NCBI GenBank assembly: GCA_023389135.1 | Contig: JAEWEX010000067.1 | Location: forward strand, 1 to 6,599 | DNA: 6,599 bases | Direction of reading: 5' to 3' | Source of the DNA: Pseudomonadota bacterium | Lineage (GTDB): Bacteria; Pseudomonadota; Alphaproteobacteria; Rhizobiales; Methylopilaceae | Part shown: piece by piece, positions 6,150-6,599 of the stretch | Layout: each line of letters opens with the position of its first letter | How positions within the stretch are numbered: position 1 is the first letter of the stretch | Position numbers and translations under genes: made by a program | The notes under the pieces: model-generated | Seen by the model: only the letters and a program-made list of their open reading frames with translations | What the model was told of the DNA's origin: nothing | Database searches by the model: none

Positions 6150-6599
6150 ACCTTGCCGCACGGTCGTGGCTCACCTCGGCGGCAGAGCGGAGCGCGGCCC
6201 TGTCCGGAATGCGGATGTTCAGGTGCGCAGTCTCGATGAGCCCCATGCCGGCCAATACGCGCAACGCCTTGGACACCGTAGGGCGACGCGCCCCGACGAT
6301 ATGGCCGAGATCCTCGTGCGACAGGGCCACCGTGCCGGAGCCTTGGCCCTCCTGGCTGAGTTCCAGAAGCGCTCGCATCAGCCTGACCTCCGCCGGCATT
6401 GAGAATGCTTCCTGCATACGGAACTGGAAGTGCCACAGCCTGTCCAAGAGCAGCTCAATGACGGCGAGCGCAAGTTGGCCATTTGCCTGTAACGCTTCCG
6501 AGAGGCGGTCGCGGTGAACTGCGACTGTCTCGCAGTCCTCGATCGCGACAGCGCTGGCGTCCCGTTTGCGCCGCGGCCCGAGTGCGGTTAGCCCAAGAA
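6145..6599 (-). CDS. Crp/Fnr-family transcription regulator, 5' end outside window
   Basis: The frame is open from the window's right edge to TAA at 6145-6147, giving the C-terminal 150 residues. In order: the end of the cyclic-nucleotide-binding-like sensor barrel (SAVAIEDCETVAVHRDRLSEAL), the long dimerisation helix (LALAVIELLLDRLWHFQFRMQ), and a winged helix-turn-helix with ALSHEDLGHIVGARRPTVSKALRVLAGMGLI. A short tail ends near RAARL. Compared with E. coli CRP, the recognition helix has R at the R180 place, P where CRP has E181, and K where it has R185. No ligand residues of the sensor domain are in view, so cAMP, heme, iron-sulphur or another signal cannot be decided; one cysteine is visible (IEDCETV). 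It is co-directional with the SDR-tct operon, 93 bases upstream, with the dyad between. An internal TTG at 6447 is not the real start because conserved sequence continues beyond it. Confidence 0.9.
   Translation of the reverse strand, partial: LGLTALGPRRKRDASAVAIEDCETVAVHRDRLSEALQANGQLALAVIELLLDRLWHFQFRMQEAFSMPAEVRLMRALLELSQEGQGSGTVALSHEDLGHIVGARRPTVSKALRVLAGMGLIETAHLNIRIPDRAALRSAAEVSHDRAARL

Overview
The window reads as high-GC alphaproteobacterial DNA (Rhodobacterales, Rhizobiales or Rhodospirillales type). This is inferred from base composition and from the style of the ParB-methylase, ImmA and TctABC proteins; the sequence alone does not fix the genus. It has two unrelated halves that converge tail to tail near 2050-2135.

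Left half (1-2049) looks like a piece of a mobile element or prophage-type regulatory region. A DNA adenine-type methyltransferase fused to a ParB-like N-terminal domain runs leftwards and is cut by the window start. Divergent from it, across 122 bases that hold overlapping candidate promoters, is a two-gene operon of an XRE-family repressor and an ImmA/IrrE-family zinc metallopeptidase, whose reading frames overlap by 11 bases. In known elements such pairs form a repressor and the protease that inactivates it. No restriction enzyme, integrase or structural phage gene is visible.

Right half (2136-6599) is a metabolic and transport unit, all on the minus strand and transcribed right to left: a Crp/Fnr-family regulator (only its C-terminal 150 residues are in the window), a short-chain dehydrogenase/reductase (SDR), then the three parts of a tripartite tricarboxylate transporter (TTT) in the order tctC (periplasmic binding protein), tctB (small membrane subunit), tctA (large membrane subunit). 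Gaps are 15-93 bases and SDR to tctA is probably one transcript. A near-perfect 16-bp dyad, TGTAA-N6-TTACA, with the geometry of a Crp/Fnr operator, sits between the regulator and the SDR and overlaps the regulator's stop codon. The simplest model is that the regulator controls import of an organic acid, or a similar carboxylate, by TctCBA and its oxidation or reduction by the SDR. The substrate cannot be read from the sequence.

The most worthwhile lead is this regulator-operator-SDR-TTT unit: the altered recognition helix of the regulator fits the altered half-site of the dyad. I see no CRISPR array, tRNA, rRNA, insertion sequence or complete new defence system.
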